Assembly (NCBI RefSeq): GCF_026013605.1
Contig: NZ_JAPDPJ010000012.1
Location: 1-64,000, forward strand
Direction: 5' to 3'
Length of the DNA: 64,000 nt
Origin: Plebeiibacterium sediminum
GTDB taxonomy: Bacteria; Bacteroidota; Bacteroidia; Bacteroidales; Marinilabiliaceae
The notes under the pieces were generated by a model. It saw only the letters and a program-made list of their open reading frames with translations, made no database searches and was not told the DNA's origin. Below are positions 9,730 through 21,100 of the stretch, in pieces. The position numbers were made by a program, and so were the translations under genes. Positions within the stretch are counted from its first letter, which is position 1. Each line of letters opens with the position of its first letter.

Positions 9730-11160
9730 TTACTGCTTAATCAGATTTATCTTCATGGTATTAAGATTCATCTCTAAAGTATAGATACCATTCACAAAAT
9801 CATCTTGAAGCTTCCATTTTTTATCACCAGAACCATCAGTTGTTACAGCTTGCTCATTTTCATTTAATGGATTAGAATTTGCAATGACTGCAAATAAACC
9901 ATTTCCCCAATTTGGATCACCAACAAACTTAAAGGCATTTTCTGTTCCTGAGGCATGGTACTCAAATCTACCTGTATAACTAATTACTTCAGGATGATTA
10001 ATAACATCTCTCTGTACCAGGCTACAATTATTTACAGCTCTACCAGCATCCCAAAGCGCATCTGAAACAGCATCACCAACTACTGCAACAACCCCTGTTG
10101 GTGGCACATAAACATCTAAAAAGATTAATGATAGATTATTTACATTTACTGTCATTACATATGTAGCAGTTTTGTTAACCGTAAACATTTCAGCTCCCTC
10201 TTCTTGTAATTCCAATGTAGATTCATCGCTTCCTTTAGCATACGCTGGCCATGTTGCATCCTCATTACGTGAAAATCTGAATTGTGTACCTTCTTCAAAC
10301 TCCTGACGCAAATAATAAGTATCTGAGCCTAACTCAGCTTCGCTCAATGAAATAACTGTTTCATTTCCGTCTTTTGATGCAATAAGGAATAATCGGTTTA
10401 TTGGAGACATGGTAATTTCAACTGTTAACTCCTTAAGATTAACTGTAATATCATATGCTCCGTATCTGTCTGCCACAAACTTTTCTCCTTGTGCTGTGTT
10501 TGAATAAACTATAGAATTTTCTGTATCGCCTTTTAGATAAGCTGGAATACCATCTACAGAATTTCTAACAAACCAAAAATTACAGGTATTCATCTCTCCA
10601 TTCCAGTTAAAAACATCTTCGCCTACTGCATCCATAGAAATGCTTCGTGTTTGTCCTGCAACTTCAATAGTTAGATATAATTTATTGGAAGAGTCATAAC
10701 CTATAATATTAAACTGCGTTTTAGATACCTCAGGCTTTATGTATTGAGGGGCATCTTCTGCTACAGCTAACACTTCAGCTTCTACAGTTGCCTCCTCTCC
10801 AGGAAGTACGCCCCATGAGTTTAAAATGTTATTTAACTCACGAACATTTAAAGTAATAGAAGAAGCATCTTTACCAACACGAATTAATTCGCTTTGTAAG
10901 GCATTCATTTCTGCATGGTATAATCTGAAATAATAAACCAATTCAGTATCAATATCACGATCAGCTGCTTTATTCCATGTAAAAGTGATAGCATCCTGGG
11001 TTTCATTTACTTTTTCTAATACCACACGCTCCTGTGATGCTGCCAAATTCATTTGATCTTCAGGAGTATTGAGTGTATAATACTCAGCATCTTCATTACA
11101 ACTTACTATGGTTAATAACAGAAGTAGTAATGGATATATTTGTTTTAAGATCTTTTTCAT
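9730..11160 (-). CDS. SusE/SusF-like outer-membrane glycan-binding lipoprotein
   Basis: A 476-residue surface lipoprotein using the start at 11160. An upstream in-frame Met would add 13 residues ahead of the leader and is rejected. The leader ends in the lipobox IVSC, Cys21. An N-terminal SusE-like fibronectin-type domain (about 25-150, with the TFTWNKAADRD strand) is followed by three beta-sandwich repeats that align with SusE/SusF starch-binding-type modules, each ending in a TVNLKELTVEI- or MNLNTMKINL-like strand. Such proteins sit on the cell surface beside SusCD and bind glycan. It follows SusD on the same strand after 190 bases that contain a hairpin, and is last in its transcript. Ligand unknown. 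Confidence 0.85.
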   Translation of the reverse strand: MKKILKQIYPLLLLLLTIVSCNEDAEYYTLNTPEDQMNLAASQERVVLEKVNETQDAITFTWNKAADRDIDTELVYYFRLYHAEMNALQSELIRVGKDASSITLNVRELNNILNSWGVLPGEEATVEAEVLAVAEDAPQYIKPEVSKTQFNIIGYDSSNKLYLTIEVAGQTRSISMDAVGEDVFNWNGEMNTCNFWFVRNSVDGIPAYLKGDTENSIVYSNTAQGEKFVADRYGAYDITVNLKELTVEITMSPINRLFLIASKDGNETVISLSEAELGSDTYYLRQEFEEGTQFRFSRNEDATWPAYAKGSDESTLELQEEGAEMFTVNKTATYVMTVNVNNLSLIFLDVYVPPTGVVAVVGDAVSDALWDAGRAVNNCSLVQRDVINHPEVISYTGRFEYHASGTENAFKFVGDPNWGNGLFAVIANSNPLNENEQAVTTDGSGDKKWKLQDDFVNGIYTLEMNLNTMKINLIKQ

Positions 11161-11293
11161 ATGATAATAATTTATTTTCATTGGCCATATGGAACTCACA
11201 AATAAATTTAATCATCCACTAGTGTGTGAATTTGGACAATCAAATTTACATGTTTGTTTCATATGTTTAAGTTTTAATTTTTACCTCTCTTTT

Positions 11294-11323
11294 AACGACC
11301 ATAATTTTTATATCATGGTCGTT
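11294..11323 (-). terminator. Intercistronic hairpin between SusD and SusE-like genes
   Basis: A 9-bp perfect stem (11294-11302 with 11315-11323) and a 12-base loop lie 28 bases after the SusD stop codon on the minus strand, followed by GUUAAAAGAG rather than a U-run. It may lower SusE-like expression relative to SusCD or protect the SusCD message. Full termination seems unlikely because no separate promoter was seen. Confidence 0.5.
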
Positions 11324-11350
11324 TCAATACTTGATAAATTTAAAGTCTGA

Positions 11351-13246
11351 TTATTCCCAAAACGGAGCCTGGGTCAAATTCGGGTTTTTATTAATTTCAT
11401 CGATGTAGATTGGGAACCAATAATATGCATTTTTCCATACTCGGGTTTGAAATACTGTACGGTTGAAAAATTCACTTGTATTAGTACCGCTAAAGTCCAT
11501 TCCATAACAAGCTCCGGATACTTCAGTCAACTGATCAGCAATTTTCCAGCGACGGATATCATCCCATCGTGTACCTTCTGCACAAAGCTCTACTCTACGC
11601 TCTCTTCTGATGATATCACGCATCGCATCCTGATTATCTGCAACTGTAATAAAATTAGGATCATTAAGAGATACGGCATCCAGTGTATATTTTCTTACTC
11701 CTGCACGCTCTCTGATCATATTAAGATAAACCAATGCATCCTCTCTGGCTGATCTTGTATCATAAGCCTCATTTACAGCTTCACAGTAATCAAGGTATGA
11801 TGAAGCCAAACGGTAAAGAAATACCTGTCGCCATTTCCAGCTTCCTGTTTTTGGACTATCTGTTGGATAAATTTTCTTACGTACCAAATATCCGTTTTGA
11901 GGTGCATCGTGAGTATAATTATTATCTAAACCATTTCTTAAGAAATCGTACTTTCTGTTTGCCAATGGATACCACCCTCCATGAAAACTCACAGCTGTAT
12001 AAAAACGAGGCTCACGATGACAATACATATTATAAGTACCTGAAAATGTTACTTCTCCTTCTACACCAGTTCCACCTTTCCAGGCAGTATTACGCACCTC
12101 TTTTGAATCTGAGAATCCATTTTCAACATAATTACTTTCCGGATCATCAATTGGCAATCCATTTTCAGTAAAGAAAGCGTCCACTAAACCTTGATAAACA
12201 CCTAATCCACCGCCACCTCCAAACTCTGGAGTAATCGCTTTACTTGAGTAATACTTGAAATTATCGTCATCATGTATTCTTGAGTATGGAAATAAAATTT
12301 CTTTGTTTCCTTCCTGAAAACCAGTCCACCACATACTTTCTAGTGATGTAAACGGGTCTATTGTACCATCATCGTTATAAACTTTGTATAATTGATAACC
12401 TGAAGCTTCTGCAAGATCCAATAATAATTTGCATGCCTCAGCAGCTTTTACCCATTTTTGAGGATCGTAAGTTGTATTAAACAACTCCTGATCTTTATCA
12501 TTGGTATGACCCACATACCAGTCGTTTCCATTTACTAAGGGACTCGCGGCAAACAGTAACATTTTAGCCCTGATCGTTAAACACATTACTGATGTTACTC
12601 GTCCATATTTTTCAATATTTTGATATGATGCAGGCAATAATTTAGAGGCCTCTAACATTTCATTGTCCAAATACGCTATGATTTCATCAAATGGAGTTTG
12701 GCCCACCATTAGGTCTGATAACTCAAAATCTGAGGGTACAATATAATCTGGCTGAAATGGTATTGGTCCATAGGTTTTAACCATTAACCAATAATAATAG
12801 GCCACTAAAAACCGGCACTCTGCTTTCATATTATCAACCTCAGACTGAGGTAAGTCAGAATCTGGTAAAGCTTTAACCCTTTCCATGAAAATATAGGCCT
12901 GACGAATATTTTGAGGCATACGATTCCAGTAACTACCATCCCACGATGTATTAGGAGTCCATTCTCCAAAAATTTTAGGTAGATTTTTCCAGTCCCATTG
13001 CTGCCATCTGCTAGATGCGGTAAGGTCATCTCCAAAAATTTCCCAACCATGTCTGTTAAGCCAGTCTATACCAGGATTAGGAATTCCGGAATAAACACCG
13101 GCAAGCCATGCTTCAACTTTGGTTTTATTTTGAAAAACCATATCAATATCCAACTCGGTATCCGGTTCTTTTTCAAGATAATCTGAACACGAGGTAATAA
13201 ACAGTAAGCTAAAAATGATAGCTATTATATAAAATGTATTTTTCAT
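11351..13246 (-). CDS. SusD-like surface glycan-binding lipoprotein (locus 1)
   Basis: A 631-residue lipoprotein. The start at 13246 is chosen because it gives a clean leader MKNTFYIIAIIFSLLFITSC with lipidated Cys20. The longer frame adds 43 residues without signal character and would run back towards SusC. After the Cys comes SDYLEKEPDTELD, the usual SusD N-terminal signature. The TPR-rich SusD/RagB fold follows, with the MIRERAGVR and RRERRVELCAEGTRWDDIRRW blocks near the C-terminus that mark SusD proteins. SusD caps the SusC barrel and hands oligosaccharides to it. It lies 106 bases downstream of SusC and is cotranscribed with it. Somewhat longer than the average of about 550 residues. 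Confidence 0.95.
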   Translation of the reverse strand: MKNTFYIIAIIFSLLFITSCSDYLEKEPDTELDIDMVFQNKTKVEAWLAGVYSGIPNPGIDWLNRHGWEIFGDDLTASSRWQQWDWKNLPKIFGEWTPNTSWDGSYWNRMPQNIRQAYIFMERVKALPDSDLPQSEVDNMKAECRFLVAYYYWLMVKTYGPIPFQPDYIVPSDFELSDLMVGQTPFDEIIAYLDNEMLEASKLLPASYQNIEKYGRVTSVMCLTIRAKMLLFAASPLVNGNDWYVGHTNDKDQELFNTTYDPQKWVKAAEACKLLLDLAEASGYQLYKVYNDDGTIDPFTSLESMWWTGFQEGNKEILFPYSRIHDDDNFKYYSSKAITPEFGGGGGLGVYQGLVDAFFTENGLPIDDPESNYVENGFSDSKEVRNTAWKGGTGVEGEVTFSGTYNMYCHREPRFYTAVSFHGGWYPLANRKYDFLRNGLDNNYTHDAPQNGYLVRKKIYPTDSPKTGSWKWRQVFLYRLASSYLDYCEAVNEAYDTRSAREDALVYLNMIRERAGVRKYTLDAVSLNDPNFITVADNQDAMRDIIRRERRVELCAEGTRWDDIRRWKIADQLTEVSGACYGMDFSGTNTSEFFNRTVFQTRVWKNAYYWFPIYIDEINKNPNLTQAPFWE

Positions 13247-13352
13247 TATTTTAAGTTTATAATCCATTAACAACATTAAACTTACCAGAGAGACATCTAT
13301 GCTCAGCAAAAAATCATTCTCTGGTTTCGTATCTTTTACTTTACTATTAATG

Positions 13353-16300
13353 TTAAAAATTGATTGTTGCACCAAGCATTATTGATCGCATACTTGGATA
13401 TTTAGAACCAACGCCTGTATCTAATTCCGGATCCCAAAGTTTAAACTTGGAGAAATAAAACAGATTGTTTCCACTTACATATAAACGGGCATTAGCCAAT
13501 CCAGCTTTGCTTGTTAAACTTTTAGGAATTGTATACCCCAGCTCAATTACTTTACATCTTAAGAAACTCATGTCTTTTTTCCACCATGTTGAAGATCTGT
13601 AATTGTGTCTGTTTGGAGCTTCTGAAAGACGTGGCCAAAATACATTTTGTGAAGGATTATCCTCAGTCCATCGATCATTATAGTTTGAAAACACATTACC
13701 TAATAAGCCTTGCCCACTACCCGGTAGAAAATCTGTTGTTCCTCCAATAACACGATACGTATCTCCTATTCCCTGGAAAAAGAAATTTAAATCCCAGTTT
13801 TTATAGTTGATATTACCTCCAAAACCATAAACCATTCTTGGATCAACTGTTCCTCCAATAAATCCTTCATCTTCCTCAGTAACCATACCATCCTCATTCC
13901 TGTCTACATATTTAATATCCCCTGGTCGTATATTTGAAGAACCCACATTGTGTGCCGGAATACCCTCGATTAAGTTTCCTTCAGCATCAAAATCCTCTGC
14001 TGTAAATAAACGATCCGCAATAAGTCCCCAATGCGTATTCATAGACAAACCTGTAATACTACGGTAAGTTCCTTTTACTGATTCTGGTTCATCTTTTTCT
14101 AACACTGTATTTTTAGCGTAGGTAAATGTAGAACGTAAACCAATCTGTAACTTATCATTTAGTTTTTTATTATAGGTTAATGAAAACTCAAAACCTTCAT
14201 TTTTTACTTTTCCAAAATTAGCCCATGGATTGTTTATAATACCTGATTGACTTGGAATTAACCAACGTTGCATAAAAATATCCTTACGCTCTTCTTTAAA
14301 TAAATCGGCATGAATATCTAATGAATTCCATAAACCAATTTCTAATCCCACATTATATTTTAGGGCAGTTTCCCATTTCAAATCAGGAACACCAGTTTCA
14401 CCTTCTTTAATAACTTTACGTTCTATTTGACCGGTATCACCCCAGTTATAGGCATAATCCTTCGTATCAATCGTTGTCATATAGGCAAAGCGACGTCCAC
14501 CAATATCATCATTACCAGCCTTACCTACAGAAGCTCTTAGCTTTAATTTGTTTATACTATTGATGCTATTTTTTATGAACGACTCTTCTGAAATTAACCA
14601 TCCGATTGCTGCAGAAGGAAAGAATCCGAAACGTTTTCCTTTTTCAAAATTTTCGGATCCATTATATCCAAAGTTAACTTCTGCAATATAACGGCTATCG
14701 TACATGTACGATAATCGACCAGCTATACCTTGTTTACGAAAGGGTTGATAACTACCATCGTCATAACTCTGTTGGTTATACAAGAATAAAACATCTACAT
14801 CATGAACTCCGTTGAAAAGACGATTGTAGGTAGTTGAAGCCTCAAAATACACTCTTTTATTTCCGTATTCCGCTTCTTTTTTATGACCTAATGATTCATC
14901 TCCATACGATAGAATTGTATGTTGTAAATTGCCTTCAATATCTCTACCACTGGCAACATTGTAATAGGTAGGATTCATTCCTCTGATTACCTTTGCTTCA
15001 CCATAAGAGTCGAATGAGAAGGTAACCTTGGCTTTAAGACCTTCTGTGATCATTTTTAGACTTTGTTCCACTGAAAATAACGACTGAATTTGTGATTTCG
15101 TTATGTTCTGATATCCCTTTTGTGTTGCCATAGCCCATGGATTCAATCGATTAGGAATCACAGGGATGGTTCCATCAGAATAACGAGCAGGATAAGCAAA
15201 AGGACTGGTAGTAAAAGCTGCATTAAAGGTATCATCAGTACTGGAGTTTTGTCCTCTTCTCTGTTGCAAATAGCCACCAATGTTCATTCGTAAAGTTGTT
15301 GTTTTAGTAACATCAATATCCACATTGGCTCTCATATTATATCTGTCCAGGTTAATCCCTGTATCATAAGGCAAGGTATGATCTGTTTCTAAAATACCTT
15401 TCTCGCCAAAGTATACACCAACCAGTGAGTAACGTAAAAAATCCGACCCTCCACTTACTGATAAATTAGCACGGGTAGAGTACGCATAATCTTTTGTAAT
15501 TGCATCAAGCCAATCTACATCCGGATATAAATCTTTATCATAACCTGTTCGTGTTCTGTAAATTTCATCCTGAGTATATGGTAATTGCGATTTATTTTCT
15601 TTTAACTCGTTTAAAAGTTCCATATAATCAGCTGCACCAATGTATTCTGGTAACTTGGTTGGCTGAGAAATGGATTGCTCCACTCTGATATCAACGGTTG
15701 GCTTACCAATCTGTCCACGCTTTGTATTAATGATTATCACACCATTGGCACCACGAACACCATACATCGCACTGGCTGATGCATCTTTCAGTACAGAAAA
15801 CGACTCAATCTCTGCAGGATCAATATTATTTAAATCGCGCTCAATACCATCAATCAATACTAATGGATTTTGATTTCCTGAGAAACTTGAAATACCCCTG
15901 ATCCAAAAGTTAGAATTGTCGTAACCTGGTTCTCCAGAACGCTGAACGGCAATAACACCAGCAATTTGACCTGCTAAATTATTTGACAATGATCTGCTTG
16001 AACCAACCTGAATATCCTGAGGTTTAACAGATTCTATGGACCCAATCACAGATGCTTTTTTCTGACTACCATATCCTGTTACTACTACTTCATCCAGGTT
16101 TGTTATTTCTTCTTCAAGTATAATATTGAAGTTAATATTATTCCCTACTGCAATTTCTTTGGCTTTGAATCCAATATAATTAATCTCAAGTACAGATTCT
16201 TTATCTGGTACATCAAGGTAAAAATTACCATTTACATCAGTTGTTGTTGCATTATTTGCATTAAGTTCAGCTCCTTTTATTCGTATCATTACTCCAATTA

Positions 16301-16457
16301 AAGGAGTACGTTCAGAATCCATTATGGTACCATTAATACGAATCTTTTCTTGCTGTATAAGTGTATGCTCATTGGTTACAATTGATTTATATTCTGCATT
16401 AATATTTAATGTGGAATATAATATGCAACCTAATAAAAGTGTTTTTTTTAAATTCAT
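13353..16457 (-). CDS. SusC/RagA TonB-dependent outer-membrane transporter (locus 1)
   Basis: A 1034-residue TonB-dependent receptor. A signal peptide is followed by a carboxypeptidase-D-like beta-sandwich (about 40-115, INGTIMDSERTPLIGVMIRI) and the SusC hallmark LDEVVVTGYGSQKK. The plug domain comes next with the NPLVLIDGIERDLNNIDPAEIESFSVLKDASA motif and VRGANGVIIINTKRG, then the long beta-barrel ending in aromatic-terminated strand MLGATINF. There is no STN domain, so it probably does not signal to an anti-sigma factor; HTCS-1 is the likely regulator. It imports oligosaccharides with the SusD encoded next. It begins 51 bases after the GH43 gene, with no terminator between, so all four genes probably form one operon. 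Confidence 0.96.
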   Translation of the reverse strand: MNLKKTLLLGCILYSTLNINAEYKSIVTNEHTLIQQEKIRINGTIMDSERTPLIGVMIRIKGAELNANNATTTDVNGNFYLDVPDKESVLEINYIGFKAKEIAVGNNINFNIILEEEITNLDEVVVTGYGSQKKASVIGSIESVKPQDIQVGSSRSLSNNLAGQIAGVIAVQRSGEPGYDNSNFWIRGISSFSGNQNPLVLIDGIERDLNNIDPAEIESFSVLKDASASAMYGVRGANGVIIINTKRGQIGKPTVDIRVEQSISQPTKLPEYIGAADYMELLNELKENKSQLPYTQDEIYRTRTGYDKDLYPDVDWLDAITKDYAYSTRANLSVSGGSDFLRYSLVGVYFGEKGILETDHTLPYDTGINLDRYNMRANVDIDVTKTTTLRMNIGGYLQQRRGQNSSTDDTFNAAFTTSPFAYPARYSDGTIPVIPNRLNPWAMATQKGYQNITKSQIQSLFSVEQSLKMITEGLKAKVTFSFDSYGEAKVIRGMNPTYYNVASGRDIEGNLQHTILSYGDESLGHKKEAEYGNKRVYFEASTTYNRLFNGVHDVDVLFLYNQQSYDDGSYQPFRKQGIAGRLSYMYDSRYIAEVNFGYNGSENFEKGKRFGFFPSAAIGWLISEESFIKNSINSINKLKLRASVGKAGNDDIGGRRFAYMTTIDTKDYAYNWGDTGQIERKVIKEGETGVPDLKWETALKYNVGLEIGLWNSLDIHADLFKEERKDIFMQRWLIPSQSGIINNPWANFGKVKNEGFEFSLTYNKKLNDKLQIGLRSTFTYAKNTVLEKDEPESVKGTYRSITGLSMNTHWGLIADRLFTAEDFDAEGNLIEGIPAHNVGSSNIRPGDIKYVDRNEDGMVTEEDEGFIGGTVDPRMVYGFGGNINYKNWDLNFFFQGIGDTYRVIGGTTDFLPGSGQGLLGNVFSNYNDRWTEDNPSQNVFWPRLSEAPNRHNYRSSTWWKKDMSFLRCKVIELGYTIPKSLTSKAGLANARLYVSGNNLFYFSKFKLWDPELDTGVGSKYPSMRSIMLGATINF

Positions 16458-16508
16458 AAAATTAAATTATGGGATTAACATAAATTTTAAATCGATAAAG
16501 ATTGTACT

Positions 16509-17522
16509 CTATTCAAAATATGGTAATTCAGAGGTTAAAGTAGGACTACCATCACCAACAATTGGCCATCCGTCGTACCAGTTTACCTGATCTAACAGTA
16601 AAACTCTTCCGTTGGGATTTTCAACATCTATTCCATGATAAAGGATCCATTCCACACCTTTATCATCTGTAATAATTTCGGAGCAATGGCCATTACCAAC
16701 AAACCTGTCGTTTGAATCAAGAATAATTTCATAGCCATTATTTTTCATATCCTTTCCTGCTCTGTCAACATAGGGCCCAAATAACGATTCTGAGCGACCT
16801 ACAACTAACTTGTAAGTACTGTTTACTCCATCGCAACAAGTTCCCACAGAAGCAAACAAGTAATAATAACCGTCTTTTTTATAGATATAAGTTGCTTCGA
16901 ATGCATTACCTGCAATAAATTGTTTTTCAGCGCCATATTTAATATTTAAACCATCATCAGTCAGTTCAATAGCATAAAGACCAAAAAAGCTACCCCAGAA
17001 AACATAGTTTTTACCTTCATCATTAATATAGAAAGGATCTATTGAGTTATGTACTCCTATTTCATCACTTCTGAATAGTTTTCCATTATCATGAAATGGA
17101 CCTTCCGGACGGGCTGCAGTTGCTGTTCCTATGCCACAAGTATTACCTCCGCCCCAAACAGACATGGAATAATACATGACATACTGATCGTTAATATAAT
17201 TGATGTCCGGTGCCCACAAACCACCATTAGGCTCAAACGTAGGACGCGTTTCCTCACTAAAGGCAGTTCCTACAAATTGCCATGACACAAGATCTTTTGA
17301 CTTACATATTGGAGTATGTCTTGTATCTTCTGTTGCATAAACATAAAAATAACCATCTCTGCCTTTAATAACTGACGGATCAGGCATACTTAAAGAATAC
17401 ACTGGATTTGAGTAAGTGGTTTCCTCGATTCTATCATCTGTTACATCTGTTCCATCCTTACTTTCAGAACAGCTACTAAACAGCAGACAGATAATAAATG
17501 AGAATAAAAAGTTTTTTTTCAT
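16509..17522 (-). CDS. GH43 lipoprotein, arabinan endo-1,5-alpha-L-arabinosidase-like
   Basis: A 337-residue lipoprotein counting from the start at 17522. Two upstream in-frame Mets would only lengthen the leader. The lipobox LFSSC places the lipidated Cys at 18. The five-bladed GH43 propeller carries the expected triad: base Asp48 in MPDPSV, pKa-tuning Asp162 in NSIDPF and acid Glu209 in NAFEATYIY. Segments such as SVGTCCDGVNSTYKLVVGRS and FVGNGHCSEI resemble GH43 arabinanases rather than beta-xylosidases, so cleavage of alpha-1,5-arabinan is the best guess. It is first in the GH43-SusC-SusD-SusE operon, which suggests surface pre-digestion of the imported glycan. Exo versus endo action is not decided by sequence. 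Confidence 0.88.
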   Translation of the reverse strand: MKKNFLFSFIICLLFSSCSESKDGTDVTDDRIEETTYSNPVYSLSMPDPSVIKGRDGYFYVYATEDTRHTPICKSKDLVSWQFVGTAFSEETRPTFEPNGGLWAPDINYINDQYVMYYSMSVWGGGNTCGIGTATAARPEGPFHDNGKLFRSDEIGVHNSIDPFYINDEGKNYVFWGSFFGLYAIELTDDGLNIKYGAEKQFIAGNAFEATYIYKKDGYYYLFASVGTCCDGVNSTYKLVVGRSESLFGPYVDRAGKDMKNNGYEIILDSNDRFVGNGHCSEIITDDKGVEWILYHGIDVENPNGRVLLLDQVNWYDGWPIVGDGSPTLTSELPYFE

Positions 17523-18182
17523 TGGTTTATTTTTTTTCATTAGTTCTATGAAACTCACCAGAACATGATCTCAGGATTCGTTTCACATTACAATAGATTC
17601 ATAACAGCTTAAATAATTTTCCATTTTCCAAATTTGATTATGTGCACTGATTACATATTATCTGTAAGTACACACTATCTATTCTTCTTTTTTGCGACCT
17701 AATCAAAAGGTTGACTCATTTTTACAACATCATATTTTGCTTCCCCTGATTACTCCTTTACAAAAAATTACTAATTGTGTATTACCATTCCAATTACGCT
17801 TTAATTATTAAGTTGAACTTTCTTTGATGCATCGTTTACATGGGCAAATATAGAGAGGTCATATATTACAAAAAGCTGCTTTTCTGTCAATTTGATGTAA
17901 TATTTTTTCAAATATTAACATTTGATAATATTTTACAACTTCTGGATTAAAAAATTGCAAAAACACCAGTGTTTACATACCTACCAGATGATTCACATTC
18001 CTTTACAAATGGTAAAAACAAGCATATTTATCTAGCAAAAAAGCATAAAACATTACATATTTCACCTGATAGGAATTTACTTGTATTACAATTTGAAACA
18101 TGGTATAAAATGATCTTTTATTAGCGAGAGAAGATATCGACTTACTATATTTTAATGTCAACAACAAAAATTCTTTTGGAGG
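17523..18182. other. Regulatory region upstream of the locus-1 GH43-SusCD operon
   Basis: A 660-base AT-rich stretch between HTCS-1 and the GH43 gene, with no gene. It contains one good minus-strand promoter candidate at 17845-17872. The long leader of about 320 bases leaves room for the binding sites of HTCS-1. No HTCS site could be assigned by eye. Confidence 0.5.
17845..17872 (-). promoter_or_regulatory. Candidate promoter of the GH43-SusC-SusD-SusE operon
   Basis: On the minus strand TATATTTG (17845-17852) matches the TAnnTTTG -7 consensus. A TTTTG element lies 16 bases upstream, one base short of the usual 17-23 spacing. Transcription would start near 17839, giving a leader of about 320 bases. 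This is a motif-based call. Confidence 0.42.
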
Positions 18183-21100
18183 TTATTTATTCCAGTTCTT
18201 AGGAGACACGCCAAATTGTTTTTTGAATACTTTTGAAAAATAAGATGGTGAATTAAAGCCTACTAAGAAACATATTTCATTTACCTTATAACCTTCCTGT
18301 AAAAACTCCACAGCCTTTTTTAACTTAACCAGTAGAATAAAATCATTAGGTGTTAACTCTGAAACTCCCTTTATTTTGCGGTGTAAGCTGGATCTACTCA
18401 TATTTAGTTCACTGGCAAGCATATCCACACTAAACTGAGTATCGGCAATATTTTTATCGATAGCCTCGGTTACATTCTTTAAAAAATCTTCATCGGCCTT
18501 AGTTGGAGCAATACTCTTCACTTTTGTTAACGGAGAGTTTGCAAAAGCTTCTTTAATTTTATTCCTATTGGTCAATAGGTTAGATATTTGTGCAAATACA
18601 TGCTCCATCGAAAATGGTTTTTCAACATAAGCATCAGCCCCGGCATCCAGTCCTTCAATTTTAGATTGCAAAGTAGTTTTTGCTGTTAAAAGAATAATTG
18701 GAATATGACTGTAATTTAAGTTGGATTTCAATTCTTTACACAGTTGAAATCCATCCATCTGCGGCATTACAACATCAGAAATAACCAAATCAACATGTTC
18801 GTTATTAAGCATTTTAATAGCTTCTTCACCATTCGAAGCTTCAAAAATTTTATAGTGCTTCATTAATTGGTTTACAACAAACATTCTTAGTTCTGAATCA
18901 TCCTCAACAATAAGAATGGAATACTTTATTCCTTCAGGTAATTCGTTTTTCTCCTGAGGCAATTCTTCAATGGTATTCGTTTCCAGTTTAATGGTTGTTG
19001 ACTGACTAATAGGCAAGCTCAGTTTAAAACTATTATATTCCGTATCTGATGACAGGTAAGTAAGTTTACCTCCATGCAATTCAGCCAAAGATCGTGACAA
19101 GGGCAGTCCCAAACCTGTACCTACAACTACTTGGCTGGCTTCGTTATCATGTACTTGATAAAATGGCTCAAAAATCTTTTCCTGAACGTGCTTTTTGATT
19201 TTTGTACCATCACTAGTGATTATAAAGTGAATGAATTCCTCATCGGCTTGAGTAACTAACTTAATATGTGCATGCGCATACTTAAGTGCATTTGAAAACA
19301 GATTACTTAAAATCTTAGTTAATGCTTCCTTGTCCACATCGGCATAAAAATTATCTGAAAACAAATCCACTTCAAACTTTAAGTTTTGCTTCACTGCAGT
19401 AGCATTAAATCTTAGATAAATATCGTTAACCAGCTGAGGAATATTTGTGGATATAAAATTAAGCTGAAATCCTTTTTCTTCCGTTTTTCTAAAGTCTAGC
19501 AACTGATTACTTAAATCCAATAAACGATTGGTATTTCTATTGATAACATTCAAATTATCTTCTCTTTCTTCTTCACCCACTTTTGAATTTAATATATAAT
19601 CCAAAGGTCCCTTAATTAAACTTAATGGGGTTCTGATTTCATGGGCTATATTTGTAAAAAAGGCAATTTTAGCATCGTAAATTTCTTTGGCCTTTTCATT
19701 TTCAAAAATCTCCTGCCTGTGCTGATTCCTTTTTTGTTGCCTTCTTCGATATGAAATAAATAAAAAGACCAAGCTACTTACAACCACAATAAAATAGATA
19801 ATGTATGCTAAAACAGTTTTATAATATGGAGGAGTTATAACAAGTGCAATAGTTGCTGTTTTATCACTCCAAATACCGTTGTTATTGGTTGCTTTTACTT
19901 TAAAGGTATACTTTCCCGGAGGAATATTGGAATACCTGGCTTGTTGCGCATTTTTTAAATAAATCCAATCCTGATCAAATCCCTCAAGCATATAGGCATA
20001 TTGATTTTTTTCAGGAGCCACATAACTCAGCGCTGCAAAACGAAATCCAAAGGTAGACTGATCGTGTTTTAATTCAATATTGTCTGTTAGCTCTATGGCT
20101 TCTTTCAATGGAGAATTTTCCTCTCCGCAATGCACAATCTTATTAAACAATTCAAAATCGGTAACATAAACCGAGGGTGAATTTTCATTTGGTATAAATG
20201 ATAAGGGATTAAATGAAATAAAACCTTCTAATCCACCGAAATAAATATTCCCGCTATCATCCTTAATACCTGATTTATAATTAAACTGATTACTGATTAA
20301 TCCATCACTTTGAGTATACTGCTTGATGGAGTAATCATTCAGATTCATACATACAAGACCCTGATTTGTAGTAAACCACAAATTGGAGTGTAAATCTTCA
20401 ACAATTTTATAAACCACATTATTAGGAAGGCCCTCATGAGTTGTAAAGGCAGTAAAATTATTTTCTTCAGGATTATACCTGCACAATCCACCACCTTCTG
20501 TAGTAACCCATAAAGTCATTCTGCTGTCTTCAAATAATGATATTATTTTATTATGAGCAATACTTGTTGAATCCGTTGGATTATTCTTAAAATCAATCCA
20601 TTTATCGCTATGCGGATTAAACTGATACAATCCTCTACCTAAAGATCCCACCCATAAAGCACCATTTTTTGTTTGCAAAATATCATTGACAAAAATATTA
20701 CCCAACTCTGTAACTCTTGTAAAATCATCAGTTTCTTGATTATAATAACACAAACCATAAAGTGTTCCAACCCAGATTCTTCCTGAATGATCTTTATAAA
20801 TGGAAAATATACTGTTATCGCTGAGTGAATTTTCATCACCTGTTTTCGCATAATGTCTGATCACTTTTTTAGTTTTCAGATCCATGATATCAATACCATG
20901 ATTATAGGTTCCAATCCACAGGTAATCACCATCAACCAGTAAACCATGAATATTATTGGTTGAAATACTACCACCTTGTCCATTAGGTAGAAAGTTTTTA
21001 AAAGTATTATTTTGAGGATTGTACCTGCTTAAACCACCATCCTCGGTACCAATCCATAAAAATCCATCACCATCTTTTTGAAATTCTCTTACTCTTCGGC

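Noticed and set aside
13247-13375. 43-residue N-terminal extension of the locus-1 SusD
   Set aside because: The extension has no signal peptide character and would overlap the SusC coding end; the Met at 13246 begins a perfect lipoprotein leader.
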